From Methylocella tundrae (GTDB lineage: Bacteria > Pseudomonadota > Alphaproteobacteria > Rhizobiales > Beijerinckiaceae): 61,740 nucleotides of DNA. Numbering within the stretch: position 1 is the stretch's first letter; every line of letters begins with the position of its first letter. Shown one piece after another: positions 60,922 through 61,740 of the stretch. The notes under the pieces were generated by a model. It did no database searches, had not been told where the DNA came from, and saw only the letters and a list, made by a program, of their open reading frames with translations. The stretch covers positions 1-61,740 of the forward strand of contig NZ_CABFMQ020000083.1 of the NCBI RefSeq assembly GCF_901905185.1. The letters run 5' to 3'. Both the position numbers and the translations under genes were made by a program.

Positions 60922-61740
60922 TTGGTCGCAATCAAAACCTACGAGGCCGACAAATTTCTCGCGCGCCCGGCGCCGCACATATATATCTATCTGGTCTTTG
61001 GCCCTGATTTCGGTCTCGTCGCCGAGCGCGCCCGCGCTATCGTCCAGCACGCGGTGGATGATCCAAAGGACCCCTTCCAATTGCTGCGCATCAGCGGGGA
61101 CGACATTGCCGCCGATCCGCTGCGCCTGGCCGACGAAGCCAACACGATAGGGCTGTTCGGCGGCCGGCGCGCGATCTGGATCGAGGCGCAGGGAAAGACC
61201 TTCGTCACCGCCATCGAGCCCCTGATCGCCGCACCGCCGCAGGATTGCACGATCATTATCGAGGCCGGCGCCCTGAAGAAGGACGCGCCCCTGCGGCGGC
61301 TTTGCGAACGCGAGAAAAACGCCGCGGCGATCGAATGCTATCCGGATTCGGCGAAGGATGTCGCCCTTCTCATCGAAGCGGAGGCCGCGGCCGCCGGACT
61401 GAGGATCTCGCCGGAGGCCCGGATATTGCTCGTTTCGCTGCTCGGCCAGGATCGGCTGGCGACCCGCTCGGAACTCGCCAAGCTCGTTCTATACGCGCGG
61501 GGAGCCGGAGAAATCGGTCTCGATCATGTCGAAGCGATCGTCTCGGACGCGTCGAGCCTGATGCTGGATCATGCCGTCAACGACGCCTTCCACGGTGATT
61601 TCGCCGCGCTTGAGACCGGCGCGCGCAAGGCGTTCGCGCAGGCCGTTGACGTCAACCAGCTGCTCGGCGCAGCGCTCCGCCACGCCTTGACGCTTCGCCG
61701 GGCGCGGCTCGACGTCGAAGCGGGGATGGGGGCCGGGGAG
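60922..61740 (+). CDS. holA: DNA polymerase III subunit delta, cut by window end
   Basis: The frame opens with TTG at 60922 (GAGGAG 11 bases upstream) and stays open to the window end, 273 codons without a stop. It reads VAIKTYEADKFLARP, YLVFGPDFGLVAERARAIV, EANTIGLFGGRRAIWIEA and DVNQLLGAALRHALTLRR, the HolA pattern. Delta opens the sliding clamp in the loader. About 70 residues are expected beyond the window. Confidence 0.88.
   Translation, partial: MVAIKTYEADKFLARPAPHIYIYLVFGPDFGLVAERARAIVQHAVDDPKDPFQLLRISGDDIAADPLRLADEANTIGLFGGRRAIWIEAQGKTFVTAIEPLIAAPPQDCTIIIEAGALKKDAPLRRLCEREKNAAAIECYPDSAKDVALLIEAEAAAAGLRISPEARILLVSLLGQDRLATRSELAKLVLYARGAGEIGLDHVEAIVSDASSLMLDHAVNDAFHGDFAALETGARKAFAQAVDVNQLLGAALRHALTLRRARLDVEAGMGAGE

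Overview
The window is GC-rich chromosomal DNA of an alphaproteobacterium, most likely order Hyphomicrobiales (Rhizobiales) and plausibly near Beijerinckiaceae/Methylocystaceae; the family-level guess is inference. Support comes from the gene blocks (tatABC-serS; bolA-J-domain-cobS-cobT; RegB/RegA redox pair; leuS-lptE-holA; rpmB next to ftsK) and from palindromic repeats of a type common in this order.

Layout. 1-660: a truncated IS701-type transposase next to an array of short repeats that looks like the end of another IS. 663-3113: a MarR regulator divergent from a VOC-EVE gene pair, tRNA-Ser(UGA), and a HAD phosphatase. 3431-5983: a HisKA_2 sensor kinase and an APC permease. 6314-9665: tatA-tatB-tatC-serS. 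10065-26628: an almost uninterrupted translation block, str (rpsL-rpsG-fusA-tuf), S10 (rpsJ to rpsQ) and spc (rplN to secY) plus adk. The block stops abruptly at adk. Instead of rpsM-rpsK-rpoA-rplQ there is a decayed oxidoreductase, a dead IS630 fragment and an IS481-family element (26710-28515), then an acyl-CoA ligase read towards them. 30490-36737: small membrane protein, opgG/opgD-like glucan gene with a Tat-type signal, corA, an RluA-type pseudouridine synthase, Sel1-repeat protein, thiE-like gene and secB. 36828-37003: an inverted, frameshifted copy of the 3' end of cobT. 37077-41172: bolA, J-domain protein, cobS, cobT. 41212-41556: a MITE-like element and a tRNA with CAU anticodon. 41906-44040: regA/actR and regB/actS. 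44475-46894: intracellular PHA depolymerase, a DUF45 metallopeptidase and a small secreted protein. 47303-48149: an apparently intact IS5-family (IS427-type) element inserted between rpmB and a hairpin that looks like its terminator. 48743-61740: ftsK, metB-type gene, lolA-like gene, xthA, cNMP-binding protein, OmpR-type regulator, L,D-transpeptidase-like gene, yggS, leuS, lptE and a holA cut by the window end.

The main theme is an ordinary housekeeping backbone with IS- and repeat-mediated scars: the split after adk, the cobT fragment, the IS5 between rpmB and its terminator, and palindromic repeats inside the spc operon and after cobT. Functional links include the Tat translocase with a twin-arginine glucan protein, SecB with SecY, CobS with CobT, and RegB with RegA. 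A CRP-like palindrome lies upstream of the PHA depolymerase. I found no CRISPR array, prophage or clear defence system.
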